From assembly GCF_025755255.1 (NCBI RefSeq), contig NZ_JALIEB010000006.1, positions 173,621 to 237,620 of the forward strand: a DNA stretch of 64,000 bases, read 5' to 3'. The translations under genes and the position numbers were made by a program. Of this stretch, positions 25,615 through 34,512 are shown in pieces. The notes under the pieces were generated by a model. It ran no database searches. It was not told the origin of the DNA and saw only the letters and a program-made list of their open reading frames with translations. This stretch comes from Roseobacter sinensis. Its GTDB lineage: Bacteria > Pseudomonadota > Alphaproteobacteria > Rhodobacterales > Rhodobacteraceae. Position 1 is the first letter of the stretch; the number at the start of each line of letters is the position of its first letter.

Positions 25615-27150
25615 ATGTCGACATCCCCAAGCGAGCCTGCGCAAGCGCACGTCCAACTGACCGGCGTCACCAAACGTTATGGCGGGGTGACGGCGCTCGA
25701 CAATGTCGATTTCGCCTGCGAGCTCGGATCGGTCCATGCGGTCCTCGGTGAGAACGGAGCCGGCAAATCGACGCTGATCAAGATCATGTCGGGCGTGGTG
25801 CAGCCGGACGAGGGTGAAATTCGCCTCGATGGGACTCCGACAAGCTTCTCACATCCGGCGGCAGCAAATGCCCAAGGGATCGTCTGCATTTTCCAGGAGC
25901 TCTCGCTGTTGCCCGATCTCTCGGTGGCAGACAATATCTCGATTGCCGAACCGCCGCGGCGGTTCGGTCTGATCGACCGGAAAGCCCAACGCAGACGCGC
26001 GGAAGACCTGCTGGCGCGGATCGGGTGTGAAGACGTCAATCCGATGGCGCGCGTGCGCGATCTGCCCTTGTCGCGCAGGCAGATGGTCGAGATTGCAAAG
26101 GCGCTGGCCAAGGATCCGAGCGTTCTGATCCTCGATGAGGCGACCTCTGCGCTGACCTCGGCCGATGTGGACACGGTGTTCGGCATCCTGCGACGTCTGC
26201 GTGAGGATGGAATTTCGATCCTGACGATTTCTCACCGGATGCATGAGATCGAAGCCATTGCAGACAAATGCTCGGTCTTCCGCAATGGGCGGCATATCGA
26301 GACCTTCGCGCAGGGCGCGCGATCGGAAGGCGAGATTGTGCAGATGATGATCGGCCGGGAGATCACCGCGCATTTCCCACCCAAGCCGCCGCCACCGGAG
26401 GCGACCAAACCCATGTTGCAGCTTGAGAAATATTCTTGGGAGGGCAAGCTGAAGTCCATTGACCTGACTGTGGGCGCTGGCGAAATCGTGGGGCTCGGCG
26501 GGCTGGACGGGCAGGGGCAGAAGGAACTGCTGCTGGGGCTCTTTGGTGTGCTCAAGGGCACAAGCGGGACGATCACCGTCCAGGGCAAAGAGGTCACCAT
26601 CGCCTCCCCGCAAGACGCGAAGGCAGCGGGCGTCGATCTGGCCCTGATCCCGGAGGATCGCAAGACCGAAGGGCTGATGCTGCCGATGTCAATTGCCGAC
26701 AACCTCACGATTGCATCGCTGAACCGGCTGTCGCGCGGGCTGTTCGTCGATCAGGACGCGCTGACTGCTGCGGTTGAGGACGGTATCCAACGGATGCAGA
26801 TCAAGGTGGGGTCAAGCTCCGATCCGGTGTCGACACTGTCGGGCGGCAACCAGCAAAAGGTCGTCATCGCCAAATGGCTCATGACGGACCCCAAGATCAT
26901 TCTCCTGAATGATCCGACACGCGGCATCGACGTGGGCACCAAGCAGGAGATTTACCGTCTGCTGCGCAGCCTCGCGGAAGCCGGTGCGTCGGTGATCTAC
27001 TACTCGACGGATTACGAAGAGCTGATCGGCTGCTGCGACCGTGTCGCGGTGATGTATGACGGCGAGATCGTGCGGGAGCTGAAGGGCGATGAGATCAACG
27101 AGCGCAACATCATCGCCTCCGCGCTCAAGATGGATGAGGCGGCGGAATGA
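25615..27150 (+). CDS. Sugar ABC transporter ATP-binding protein (RbsA/XylG type, two domains)
   Basis: A 511-residue tandem ATPase. Domain 1 has Walker A GENGAGKST, Walker B VLILDEATSAL and H-loop ISHRMHE; its signature position reads LSRRQMVEIA, as usual in this family. Domain 2 has the typical degenerate Walker A (GGLDGQGQKEL), a full LSGGNQQKVVIAKWL signature and Walker B IILLNDPTRGID. The asymmetry is normal for XylG-like proteins. The ATG at 25615 has a GGGAG site; the longer frame start at 25558 lies in the leader. It overlaps the next gene by four bases. Confidence 0.93.
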   Translation: MSTSPSEPAQAHVQLTGVTKRYGGVTALDNVDFACELGSVHAVLGENGAGKSTLIKIMSGVVQPDEGEIRLDGTPTSFSHPAAANAQGIVCIFQELSLLPDLSVADNISIAEPPRRFGLIDRKAQRRRAEDLLARIGCEDVNPMARVRDLPLSRRQMVEIAKALAKDPSVLILDEATSALTSADVDTVFGILRRLREDGISILTISHRMHEIEAIADKCSVFRNGRHIETFAQGARSEGEIVQMMIGREITAHFPPKPPPPEATKPMLQLEKYSWEGKLKSIDLTVGAGEIVGLGGLDGQGQKELLLGLFGVLKGTSGTITVQGKEVTIASPQDAKAAGVDLALIPEDRKTEGLMLPMSIADNLTIASLNRLSRGLFVDQDALTAAVEDGIQRMQIKVGSSSDPVSTLSGGNQQKVVIAKWLMTDPKIILLNDPTRGIDVGTKQEIYRLLRSLAEAGASVIYYSTDYEELIGCCDRVAVMYDGEIVRELKGDEINERNIIASALKMDEAAE

Positions 27151-28187
27151 GTGATCTAAGAGTGCGGCTGTCCCAGAACGCGGCCTTGCTGACCGCGATT
27201 GCGATCTTCATCCTGTTCTATGTCTTCTACAACATGAACCACCCGCGCGGTTTTTCCGTCGCCGTGCTCATTCAGAACTCCAACGAAGTGTTTACGCTCG
27301 CCATGGTGGCCATGGCGCAGACCGTGCCGGTGCTGATGGGTGGGCTCGATCTGTCAGTGGGGGCGATCATGACGCTGGTCAACACCATCGCCAGCCATTT
27401 GCTGAACGGCAGCCCGGCGCAGATGGCATTCGGGATGGGGGTCAGCCTTGCGGCGGGGGCCGCCTGCGGCTTCGTGAACGGCTGTATCGTCGTCTATGGG
27501 CGTATTCAGCCGATCATCGCCACGCTGGCCACGGGGGCCATTTTCCTTGGACTGGCCTTGTTCCTGCGGCCCTCGCCGGGTGGTAACGTGGACGACGATC
27601 TGTCGTGGGCGGCGACCAACGATCTTTACGAGATCGCCGCCACCTACGGCTATGCGCAGGACGGTGAAGCGACGTGGTTTCAGCCCATTGCCTGGATCCC
27701 CGTGCCGCTCGTGCTGCTGGTGCTGGTTGTGGTTTTCATCTGGCTTCCGTTCTCGCGGTCGGTGACGGGGCGCACGGTCTATGCTGTGGGCTCGGGCGAA
27801 GGCGCGGCCTATATGTCGGGCCTGCCGATCGATCGCGCCAAGATCGCAGCCTTCACCTTGGGCGGGTTCTTTGCGGGCATCGGTGGGCTGTACCTGACGC
27901 TGCAAACCTCTTCGGGCAACGCCGACATCCCGCAAGCGGGGGCCTATACGCTCAACTCCATCGCCGCGGTTGTCATCGGCGGCACCTCGCTGTTGGGTGG
28001 CGTCGGCACCGCCATCGGGTCCGTCTTCGGTGCGCTCATCCTGCGCACCATCTCGTTCAATTTCCGGATTTTCGAGATTGATCCGCTGATGCAGCCGCTC
28101 TTCGAAGGGGTGGTCTTGCTGGCCGCGGTCAGTCTGGGGGCCTTCCGGGTCTTGCGGGTCAAGAACACGCTGGAGCTCTTCCGATGA
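27147..28187 (+). CDS. Sugar ABC transporter permease (RbsC type), first of two
   Basis: A 346-residue membrane protein with about nine helices. Family segments are VPVLMGGLDLSVGAIMTLVN near residue 70, NGCIVVYGRIQPIIATLAT, and the C-terminal NSIAAVVIGGTSLLGGVGTA. It contains an extra hydrophilic segment of about 25 residues (near 143-170) compared with RbsC. It overlaps both neighbours by four bases. Two different RbsC-type permeases in one operon suggest a heterodimeric channel. Confidence 0.91.
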   Translation: MSDLRVRLSQNAALLTAIAIFILFYVFYNMNHPRGFSVAVLIQNSNEVFTLAMVAMAQTVPVLMGGLDLSVGAIMTLVNTIASHLLNGSPAQMAFGMGVSLAAGAACGFVNGCIVVYGRIQPIIATLATGAIFLGLALFLRPSPGGNVDDDLSWAATNDLYEIAATYGYAQDGEATWFQPIAWIPVPLVLLVLVVVFIWLPFSRSVTGRTVYAVGSGEGAAYMSGLPIDRAKIAAFTLGGFFAGIGGLYLTLQTSSGNADIPQAGAYTLNSIAAVVIGGTSLLGGVGTAIGSVFGALILRTISFNFRIFEIDPLMQPLFEGVVLLAAVSLGAFRVLRVKNTLELFR

Positions 28188-29164
28188 CGTCCCTGCCGCA
28201 AGATACCGCGCGCGCCCGCTTCAAGCTCGGCGAAGATGACAAACCCATTGTCATGTCCGCGGCCTTCATCCTTGTGATCCTCGCCGTCGGCACGGTCTAC
28301 ACGCTTTACACCCAGGGCACGGCAACGCTGCTGTCGCCGGAGTACCTGCTGCAGCAACTTCAGGTCGGCGCCTTCCTGGGGATCGTCGCCGCAGGGATGA
28401 TGTTGGTGATCCTGCTGGGCCACATTGATCTGTCCATCCCCTGGACCATCGCGGCGGGCGCGATGATGGCCACGACGGTGGGCGGGCCCATGGCGATCCC
28501 TGTGGGTCTCGGCGTTGGCCTCCTGGTGGGTCTGGTGAACGGGCTTGGGGTGGCGTATCTGCGGATCCCGTCGATGATCTTCACCCTTGGGGTCAATGCG
28601 GTGATGCGGGGCCTGATGGTGGCGCACACCGGGGGCTTTGCCCCGCAGACGGCGGCGACCGACCTCATGCAGTATCTCGCCGTCGGCAAGATCTTGGGCA
28701 TTCCCGTGGCGCTGATGGTCTGGGCTGCCGTGTCGATCATCGTCATGCTGCTCTTGCAGCGCACCGCTGTCGGCAAGAGCATCTACGCCATCGGCAACAA
28801 GGAGGCCGCAGCCTATCTCGCTGGCGTGCCGACACGCTGGGTGATTGTCGCCGCCTTCTGCCTCTGCGGGATGCTGGCCGGCCTTTCCGGTACGCTGCTC
28901 GCGGGCTACTCCACGAAAGCCTATCAGGGCATGGGGGACGCTTACCTGCTGCCCGCCATTGCCGCCGTGGTGATCGGCGGCACCCATATCCTCGGCGGGC
29001 GCGGGCGCTATCTCGGCACGCTGATCGGTGTCATTCTGATCGTCCTGCTCAACTCGGTTCTGTCGATCATGCAGATGCCGGAATCCGGGCGACAGGTGAT
29101 TTACGGCAGTGTGATCATTGTCATGCTACTGGTCTACGGACGTGGACAAAAGGTCACAAGTTAG
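28184..29164 (+). CDS. Sugar ABC transporter permease (RbsC type), second of two
   Basis: A 326-residue RbsC-like permease. It shows the same core as its neighbour: MMLVILLGHIDLSIPWTIAA, NGLGVAYLRIPSMIFTLGVN, and AIAAVVIGGTHILGGRGRYL near the C-terminus. It starts four bases inside the end of the first permease gene and probably pairs with it. The cytoplasmic N-terminus of about 20 residues is polar. No missing segments. Confidence 0.91.
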   Translation: MTSLPQDTARARFKLGEDDKPIVMSAAFILVILAVGTVYTLYTQGTATLLSPEYLLQQLQVGAFLGIVAAGMMLVILLGHIDLSIPWTIAAGAMMATTVGGPMAIPVGLGVGLLVGLVNGLGVAYLRIPSMIFTLGVNAVMRGLMVAHTGGFAPQTAATDLMQYLAVGKILGIPVALMVWAAVSIIVMLLLQRTAVGKSIYAIGNKEAAAYLAGVPTRWVIVAAFCLCGMLAGLSGTLLAGYSTKAYQGMGDAYLLPAIAAVVIGGTHILGGRGRYLGTLIGVILIVLLNSVLSIMQMPESGRQVIYGSVIIVMLLVYGRGQKVTS

Positions 29165-29177
29165 GGGGAAACCGCCA

Positions 29178-30092
29178 ATGCTCACCGATGCCTTCGAAGT
29201 GATCGACAAGAGGTTCACGCGGTATGCGATGGGCAATGTGCATTTGGAGACCCTCTACACCGGGACACGCTGGGCCGAGGGGCCGGCGTATTTTGCGGCG
29301 GGCAAATATCTCATCTGGTCCGATATCCCCAACGACCGTCTGCTGCGCTATGACGAGACCAGCGGCGCTGTGTCGGAGTTCCTCAGGCCCTGCCGCAATC
29401 ACAACGGCCATACGGTGGATCGGGACGGGCGGCTCGTCTCCTGCGAGCATCGCGGGCGGTGTGTCAGCCGGATCGAAGTTGATGGCTCCACCACCATTCT
29501 TGCGGATCGGTTCGAGGGCAAGCGCCTCAATTCGCCCAATGATGTGGTCGTGAAATCGGATGGCTCGATCTGGTTCACCGACCCCACATACGGGATCGAC
29601 AGCGAGTATGAGGGCGACAAGGCCGAGGCGGAGATCGACGGCTCTTACGTCTACCGTATTGATCCGGTCAGCGGTGCCGTCTCCGCGGTGATCACCGATA
29701 TGGTCAAGCCGAACGGTCTGGCGTTTTCTCCAGATGAAAGCTTGCTCTACGTGGCGGACACCGGAGCCACCCATGTGGAGGATGGTCCTCGACATATCCG
29801 TCGCTTTGCCGTTGGCGCTGGTGACAGCCTGTCCGGCGGCGAGATCTTTGCGACCAGCGACACCGGGCTTTTCGACGGGTTCCGGGTTGATCTCCACGGC
29901 AACATCTGGACCTCGGCGGGGGACGGGGTGCACTGCTACACGCCCGAGGGCGATCTGATTGGCAAGATCCTCACTGGCGAGGTCGTCGCCAATGTCGAGT
30001 TTGGTGGCATCAAGCGCAATCGGCTGTTCATCTGTGCCACGACGACGCTGCGGGCCGTCTACTTGAACACGCGGGCTGCACAGAGACCTTGA
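29178..30092 (+). CDS. SMP-30/gluconolactonase family sugar lactonase
   Basis: A 304-residue six-bladed beta-propeller of the SMP-30/gluconolactonase/LRE family. Metal-site residues fit: Glu in TRWAEGPAYF, Asn in LNSPNDVVVKSDGSIWFTDP, Asn in VKPNGLAFSPDE, and Asp in FDGFRVDLHGNIWTSAGDG. It opens sugar lactones to sugar acids. It lies 13 bases after the second permease gene with an AGGGGGA site, so it acts on the imported sugar after oxidation. The matching sugar dehydrogenase is not in this window. Confidence 0.9.
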   Translation: MLTDAFEVIDKRFTRYAMGNVHLETLYTGTRWAEGPAYFAAGKYLIWSDIPNDRLLRYDETSGAVSEFLRPCRNHNGHTVDRDGRLVSCEHRGRCVSRIEVDGSTTILADRFEGKRLNSPNDVVVKSDGSIWFTDPTYGIDSEYEGDKAEAEIDGSYVYRIDPVSGAVSAVITDMVKPNGLAFSPDESLLYVADTGATHVEDGPRHIRRFAVGAGDSLSGGEIFATSDTGLFDGFRVDLHGNIWTSAGDGVHCYTPEGDLIGKILTGEVVANVEFGGIKRNRLFICATTTLRAVYLNTRAAQRP

Positions 30093-30119
30093 TCATGCGC
30101 AAGCAGGGAGGCGCAACAG

Positions 30120-30677
30120 ATGAAAACGGAAAGCTATACGTCGAAACCGACAGGCAAAATCCCGAACAGCCGATTTCCTCTTCTGGTACACCGCGGCGCC
30201 ATTCCCGGCGGTGGTGTCGATGCGGTCAAGGCGCGGTTCCGCGAAAACGGCTGGGGCAACAACTGGGAGTATCCGGGCATCTATGAATATGCCCACTTTC
30301 ATTCGACCTCGCATGAGTGCCTCGGCTGCGCGGCCGGATGGATGGAATTCAACCTCTCGGTCGAAGGCTGGACCAAGCTCCGGCTCGAGGTGGGGGATGT
30401 CATCGTGATGCCGGCCGGTGTCAGCCATGAGATGACGGACCATTCCGAGGATATCATGATGTGCGGCGGCTATGCCGGCGGCCGGGACTGGGACAACATT
30501 CAAGAGGCGTTTCTGACATCTGAGCTCTATTACCAGGCCTGCAAGCGGATCATGATGCTGCCAATTCCCGACCGCGATCCGGCCACGGGAGAAGTCCTGC
30601 ATCAGTGGCATGACGCCCCCTCGTCAGTGGATGGTGGCTGGAATGACTTCCGCGACGGGCTTGACGCAAGCGCTTGA
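30120..30677 (+). CDS. Small cupin protein of the sugar locus
   Basis: A 185-residue single cupin. The barrel has HFHSTSHECLGCAAGWMEFN as the first motif (His, His, Glu) and LEVGDVIVMPAGVSHEM with a further His, a plausible metal site. The DxWDNIQ and C-terminal WHDAPSSVDGGWNDFRDGLD are unusual. Cupins of this size beside sugar lactonases are often annotated as hypothetical; a mutarotase- or isomerase-like role is possible. It is the last gene of the second transporter operon, 27 bases after the lactonase. Confidence 0.75.
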   Translation: MKTESYTSKPTGKIPNSRFPLLVHRGAIPGGGVDAVKARFRENGWGNNWEYPGIYEYAHFHSTSHECLGCAAGWMEFNLSVEGWTKLRLEVGDVIVMPAGVSHEMTDHSEDIMMCGGYAGGRDWDNIQEAFLTSELYYQACKRIMMLPIPDRDPATGEVLHQWHDAPSSVDGGWNDFRDGLDASA

Positions 30678-30701
30678 CCACGGGCGCGCCAAACCCCGTG
30701 G
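30678..30701 (+). terminator. Hairpin after the second sugar operon
   Basis: CCACGGG (30678-30684) and CCCGTGG (30695-30701) pair perfectly around a ten-base loop directly after the cupin stop. No T-run. The following 271 bases to 30972, between convergent genes, hold nothing recognisable. Confidence 0.5.
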
Positions 30702-30972
30702 CCACCCTGCGAGATGTGGTCCGCTGACATAGCGCTTGCGCGAGATCGGGAGACGGCGCCCTTGCCCACCTGAGCTGGTTGGAGCGATGGGCCCGTGTCG
30801 CTTGTTGGCTCACATCTGATTGTCACGCTCGCGCATCCTGCGTCAATGCGCGGTTCGACCGGAGCTTTTGCCGCGCCGACCGCCATCGGAGGATGACGAC
30901 CTGAGCAAAACCCAATTGTGGTTGAGCCTACCGCATCATCCCCGGTGGTCTTCATGGAAGGCCCGGTTTTGT

Positions 30973-33699
30973 TCAGCCAGCAGCAGTTGATTCAGAAGGG
31001 GCGCGTCTTTCAGCCCATTCGATAAAGCTGTCCACCGGCATGGGCCGCCCGAACAAGTACCCTTGAAGCTGGTCGGCACCCGCGGCGACCAGTGCGGCTG
31101 CTTCCGATTCCGTCTCGACACCCTCGACCGTCACCAGTGTCCCGACACTCTGCGCCATCTCGATCATGCCTTTGACGAGGCTGCTGCGTTCCGCCACCTG
31201 ATCGATACCGGGAACGAACACGCGGTCGATCTTCAGGCAGTCGGGCCGCAGTTCGAGCACCCCGGCGATACTGGCATGTCCGGTGCCGAAATCGTCGATT
31301 TCGATCCGAACGCCTAAGTTTTTCAACTCCCAAAGCCTGTCGCGCAACGCTTCACTGATGTTGTCGAGAAAGGCTGTCTCGAGGATTTCGACGGACAGGC
31401 GCCCGGGGAAGGGCCCGGCGTCGCGGATGTCGGACACGATGGCTGGATCTGTGAGCCGTTCCGCCGACACGTTCACCGAAAGGGCGGGCAGATCGATACC
31501 GGCGCGCGCCACGTCCGACCACGCGTTTATCGCCAGATCAAACACCTTGGCGTCGAGCGCTGCGGTCAGGCCCAACTCCTCTGCAAGAGGTAGAAACACA
31601 TCCGGCGCAAGACGCCCCCGCGTGGGATGCTCCCACCGCGCGAGGACCTCGCAACCGACCAGGTCGCGCCCTACAGCGGTGACCTGTGGCTGGAGGTAAA
31701 CACCGATTTCGTCATTCCCCAGCGCGGTCTTGAAATCACGGAGCATGTCCAGCCGCTCTTCATGCAGGGCCCCCATGGTCGACGAATATGCGACAGCACA
31801 ATTGCGGCCCTGGGCCTTGGCTTCGTAAAGCGCCAGGTCGGCCCGCCGCCGGGTTTCGGCGCTCCGTTCTCCCTGCTCGGCAATCGCAAATCCGACCGAT
31901 GCACCGCCGCGCAGCATCGAGAGACCAAACGCCACAGGCTCGCACAGATCACTCACGAGTGTGTCGCAGAACACCTGTGCTTCGGTCTGGTTGCCCTCGA
32001 ATTCCACAAGAACGATGAATTCGTCGCCCCCGACCCGGAAGGCGAAGTCGCGACCCTTGCGCAGTTTTGCCCGGATCCGGTCGGCTGTCGCGACAAGCAC
32101 ACGGTCTCCCGCATCATGGCCGAAACTGTCATTCACGTCCTTGAAACGGTCCAGATCGATCGCGATGCAGAGGATTTGGGCGCCATCCGAGCTCACCTCG
32201 GACCCTGCCACTTCTTCCAAGAGGATGCGGTTCCCCAGCCCGGTCAATGCGTCATGGCGCGCGGCCCATGCGCTTTCCTCCTGCACCTTTCGCAAGGCGG
32301 AGAACGACTTCTCCACTTGCATCCGCATCTCACGCTCCTTGTTGAGGCGCGAGAGCTGCAATGCGATTTCCTCTTCGATCCGGTCCAGCACGCCGTTGAA
32401 GCTCGCCGACAGCGCGCCGTTTTCGGTGGATCGCTCCACCGCCAATCGGTGACTGATGTTGCCTTTGCGCTGATGTGTTCTGATCTGGCGCACGAAATCC
32501 GCGAACGCGTTGCGCTCTCGGTTTTCGGCGTAATTGAGTCCTCTGACCTCGTCCCGCCGGGTGGCGCGGAACAGCCCCGCGCGATTGAGCAGAATGGCTG
32601 CGGGCGTCAGAACAAGGACCACCCAGAGACCGATTGCGAGGATTCCCTGCACCTGCACCAGGAGCTGCGCGCTTCTCGATCCTGCCGGGAGGGCATCGAG
32701 ATCACCAAACAGAGCGACCGCCAGAGTCCCCCAGACCCCGGCGGCGAGATGCACCGGCACGGCGGCGACGACGTCATCGATGCGCAGCAGTTCAAGGACT
32801 TCCACCGCCAGCACCATGGCGCATGCCCCAAGCGCTCCGATCACAAAGGCATCTGCAGCGGTGTAGATGTCGATCCCGGCCGTGCCAGCGACAAGCCCGG
32901 CCAGAACGCCGTTGATGATCGTGTCTACCCGCGCATAGCCATACACCAGGAGACAGATTGCAATTGCGGCGATACCACCGCCAGCGGCGCCGATCGTGGT
33001 GCGCGCGACGATGGGGCCCACGGCGTCTCCGAAGTAGAGCGCGCTTCCGCCATTGAAGGCACCCCATCCGATCCACAGGAAGACCGCGCCAAGGGCCTTC
33101 AGCGCGGTGGAACTGCCTTCAAACCGTCGCTTCAGGTGCGTGAACCGCCCCAATCTGGGGCCGATCACGCAAATGGCGACCAGCGCGGCCCATCCGCCGA
33201 CACCGTGCACGACAGTCGCCCCCGCGAAGTCGTGAAACCCGGCCTGCTGCAGCCAGCCGAGGTCGCCTGAAAACACGCCGCCGCCCCAGACCCAGTGCCC
33301 GATCACCGGGTAGACCAACCCACCGAGGATCAAGGAAAACAGCACGTAGCCGACATAGCGTTCGCGTTCGGCCACCGCGCCGGAGACAATCGTCGCCGCG
33401 GTCGCGGCGAAGGCCAGCTGAAAGAAGAAAAGTGCGGCAAGCTCGCCGGTTGAGTTGTCGAGAGAGGGGAGAAAGCCCGTGGTACCGAAGAGCCCTGCAT
33501 AGCTCGCACCGAACATGAGGCCAAAGCCGAACACCCAGTAGACAGTTGCGACACAGCAGATGTCGCTGATGTTCTTCAGCGCAACGTTCCCGGCGTTTTT
33601 GGCGCGCACCGTGCCCGCTTCCAGGCACAGGAACCCACATTGCAGATCCAGCACAATAAGTCCGCACAGGAGGATCCAAAGTTCGCTGACCTCTGACAT
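30973..33699 (-). CDS. Ammonium-transporter-GGDEF-EAL fusion (ammonium-linked cyclic di-GMP enzyme)
   Basis: A 908-residue protein. Residues 5-375 are an Amt/Rh-type domain with about eleven helices; the pore residues are kept, including Asp157 (HDFAGATVVHG), His165 and His317 (VPVHLAAGVWGT), the twin histidines of AmtB. A linker with coiled-coil character (400-475) leads to a GGDEF domain with intact GGDEF at 557-561 and RHDALTGLGN at 481, but no RxxD inhibitory site in the usual place. An EAL domain fills 650-895; the motif is EVL (684-686) and DDFGTG (802-807) is intact. The protein probably couples ammonium sensing or transport to c-di-GMP turnover. A GGAG site precedes the ATG. No glnK gene is nearby. 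Confidence 0.93.
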   Translation of the reverse strand: MSEVSELWILLCGLIVLDLQCGFLCLEAGTVRAKNAGNVALKNISDICCVATVYWVFGFGLMFGASYAGLFGTTGFLPSLDNSTGELAALFFFQLAFAATAATIVSGAVAERERYVGYVLFSLILGGLVYPVIGHWVWGGGVFSGDLGWLQQAGFHDFAGATVVHGVGGWAALVAICVIGPRLGRFTHLKRRFEGSSTALKALGAVFLWIGWGAFNGGSALYFGDAVGPIVARTTIGAAGGGIAAIAICLLVYGYARVDTIINGVLAGLVAGTAGIDIYTAADAFVIGALGACAMVLAVEVLELLRIDDVVAAVPVHLAAGVWGTLAVALFGDLDALPAGSRSAQLLVQVQGILAIGLWVVLVLTPAAILLNRAGLFRATRRDEVRGLNYAENRERNAFADFVRQIRTHQRKGNISHRLAVERSTENGALSASFNGVLDRIEEEIALQLSRLNKEREMRMQVEKSFSALRKVQEESAWAARHDALTGLGNRILLEEVAGSEVSSDGAQILCIAIDLDRFKDVNDSFGHDAGDRVLVATADRIRAKLRKGRDFAFRVGGDEFIVLVEFEGNQTEAQVFCDTLVSDLCEPVAFGLSMLRGGASVGFAIAEQGERSAETRRRADLALYEAKAQGRNCAVAYSSTMGALHEERLDMLRDFKTALGNDEIGVYLQPQVTAVGRDLVGCEVLARWEHPTRGRLAPDVFLPLAEELGLTAALDAKVFDLAINAWSDVARAGIDLPALSVNVSAERLTDPAIVSDIRDAGPFPGRLSVEILETAFLDNISEALRDRLWELKNLGVRIEIDDFGTGHASIAGVLELRPDCLKIDRVFVPGIDQVAERSSLVKGMIEMAQSVGTLVTVEGVETESEAAALVAAGADQLQGYLFGRPMPVDSFIEWAERRAPSESTAAG

Positions 33700-33990
33700 T
33701 TGTGCTCCAAAAGACTTAACAATCCTGCTTCTTTAAGCTGGTGCTCGCTAAAATCTCGTGAATCCGATGTGTCGCGCTCAGAGCGTCATCAGGGACTGTA
33801 CTCACCGCTCACGCGGTCGCCGTGTGCTCGCGGACCAATCGAGTGCGACCTGACTGCCCCTGCCTCATCTGGCCGCACTCCATCTGCCGGAGCGGCGATG
33901 CGCTCCTTGGCCGCTCATGCGGCGTGCGACCGCATTGCCTGGCCCAAGAGCGTGACGTCCTCGACAGGATCGCGCGTCTCGGACCGAAGA

Positions 33991-34512
33991 TCAATTGTGC
34001 GGCTGGTCAAGGCGTTCAGGCGGGGTGCGACAAGGCCTTTGGAGCAAAAGTCTGTCGATCACACCCAACGGATCTGCGGGCGAAAAAGGTTTCTGCAGCG
34101 AGACATCCGCACTGATTTGCCGCGCTGCATCGAGAGCGGTTTCCAGCCCCTTCATCTTGTGAATACCGGAAATCGCGACGCTGGGTACAGACCGGTGTTC
34201 TGCGTTTCCGCGGTGCTCGATGCGTGAGATGAGCGACAAACCACCATCTGGACCCGGTCGCGCGTCTTCCAGAATGATGAGATCTGCGACAACGACATCG
34301 GATAACTCCTCGCGACAAGCAAAGAACGCAGACGTCGCGTGGTGACAGATGTGGACAGAATGACCGGCATCTTCCAGCGAAGATCCAGATGTCTCGTCGT
34401 CTTCGAGTAGCAGAACGTGGGCCAGAGGGGCCGCATCCAGGATTTGGCAGGGTGTTACTTTTGCGCTCTCAGTGCGTCCGAGATTGTCTTTGCAAGTTCT
34501 GCCGGAGGGCAA
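33991..34512 (-). CDS. Short receiver-domain protein downstream of the hybrid kinase
   Basis: A receiver-like protein of up to 173 residues. Key residues are the acidic pair in VLLLEDDETS, the probable phospho-acceptor Asp in VVVADLIIL, and Lys in SLQKPFSPADP. Helix 1 (TSGSSLEDAGHSV) is about four residues shorter than usual. The frame has no ATG near the domain; the listed start is a TTG at 34512 that overlaps the kinase gene by 58 bases, and the true start may be nearer 34440. It probably receives phosphate from the kinase or acts as a competitor. The short helix and poor start may mean the gene is decaying. Confidence 0.6.
   Translation of the reverse strand: MPSGRTCKDNLGRTESAKVTPCQILDAAPLAHVLLLEDDETSGSSLEDAGHSVHICHHATSAFFACREELSDVVVADLIILEDARPGPDGGLSLISRIEHRGNAEHRSVPSVAISGIHKMKGLETALDAARQISADVSLQKPFSPADPLGVIDRLLLQRPCRTPPERLDQPHN

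Noticed and set aside
25615..27150. Degenerate Walker A in the second ATPase domain as evidence of a broken gene
   Set aside because: GGLDGQGQKEL at this place is normal for RbsA/XylG-type tandem ATPases.
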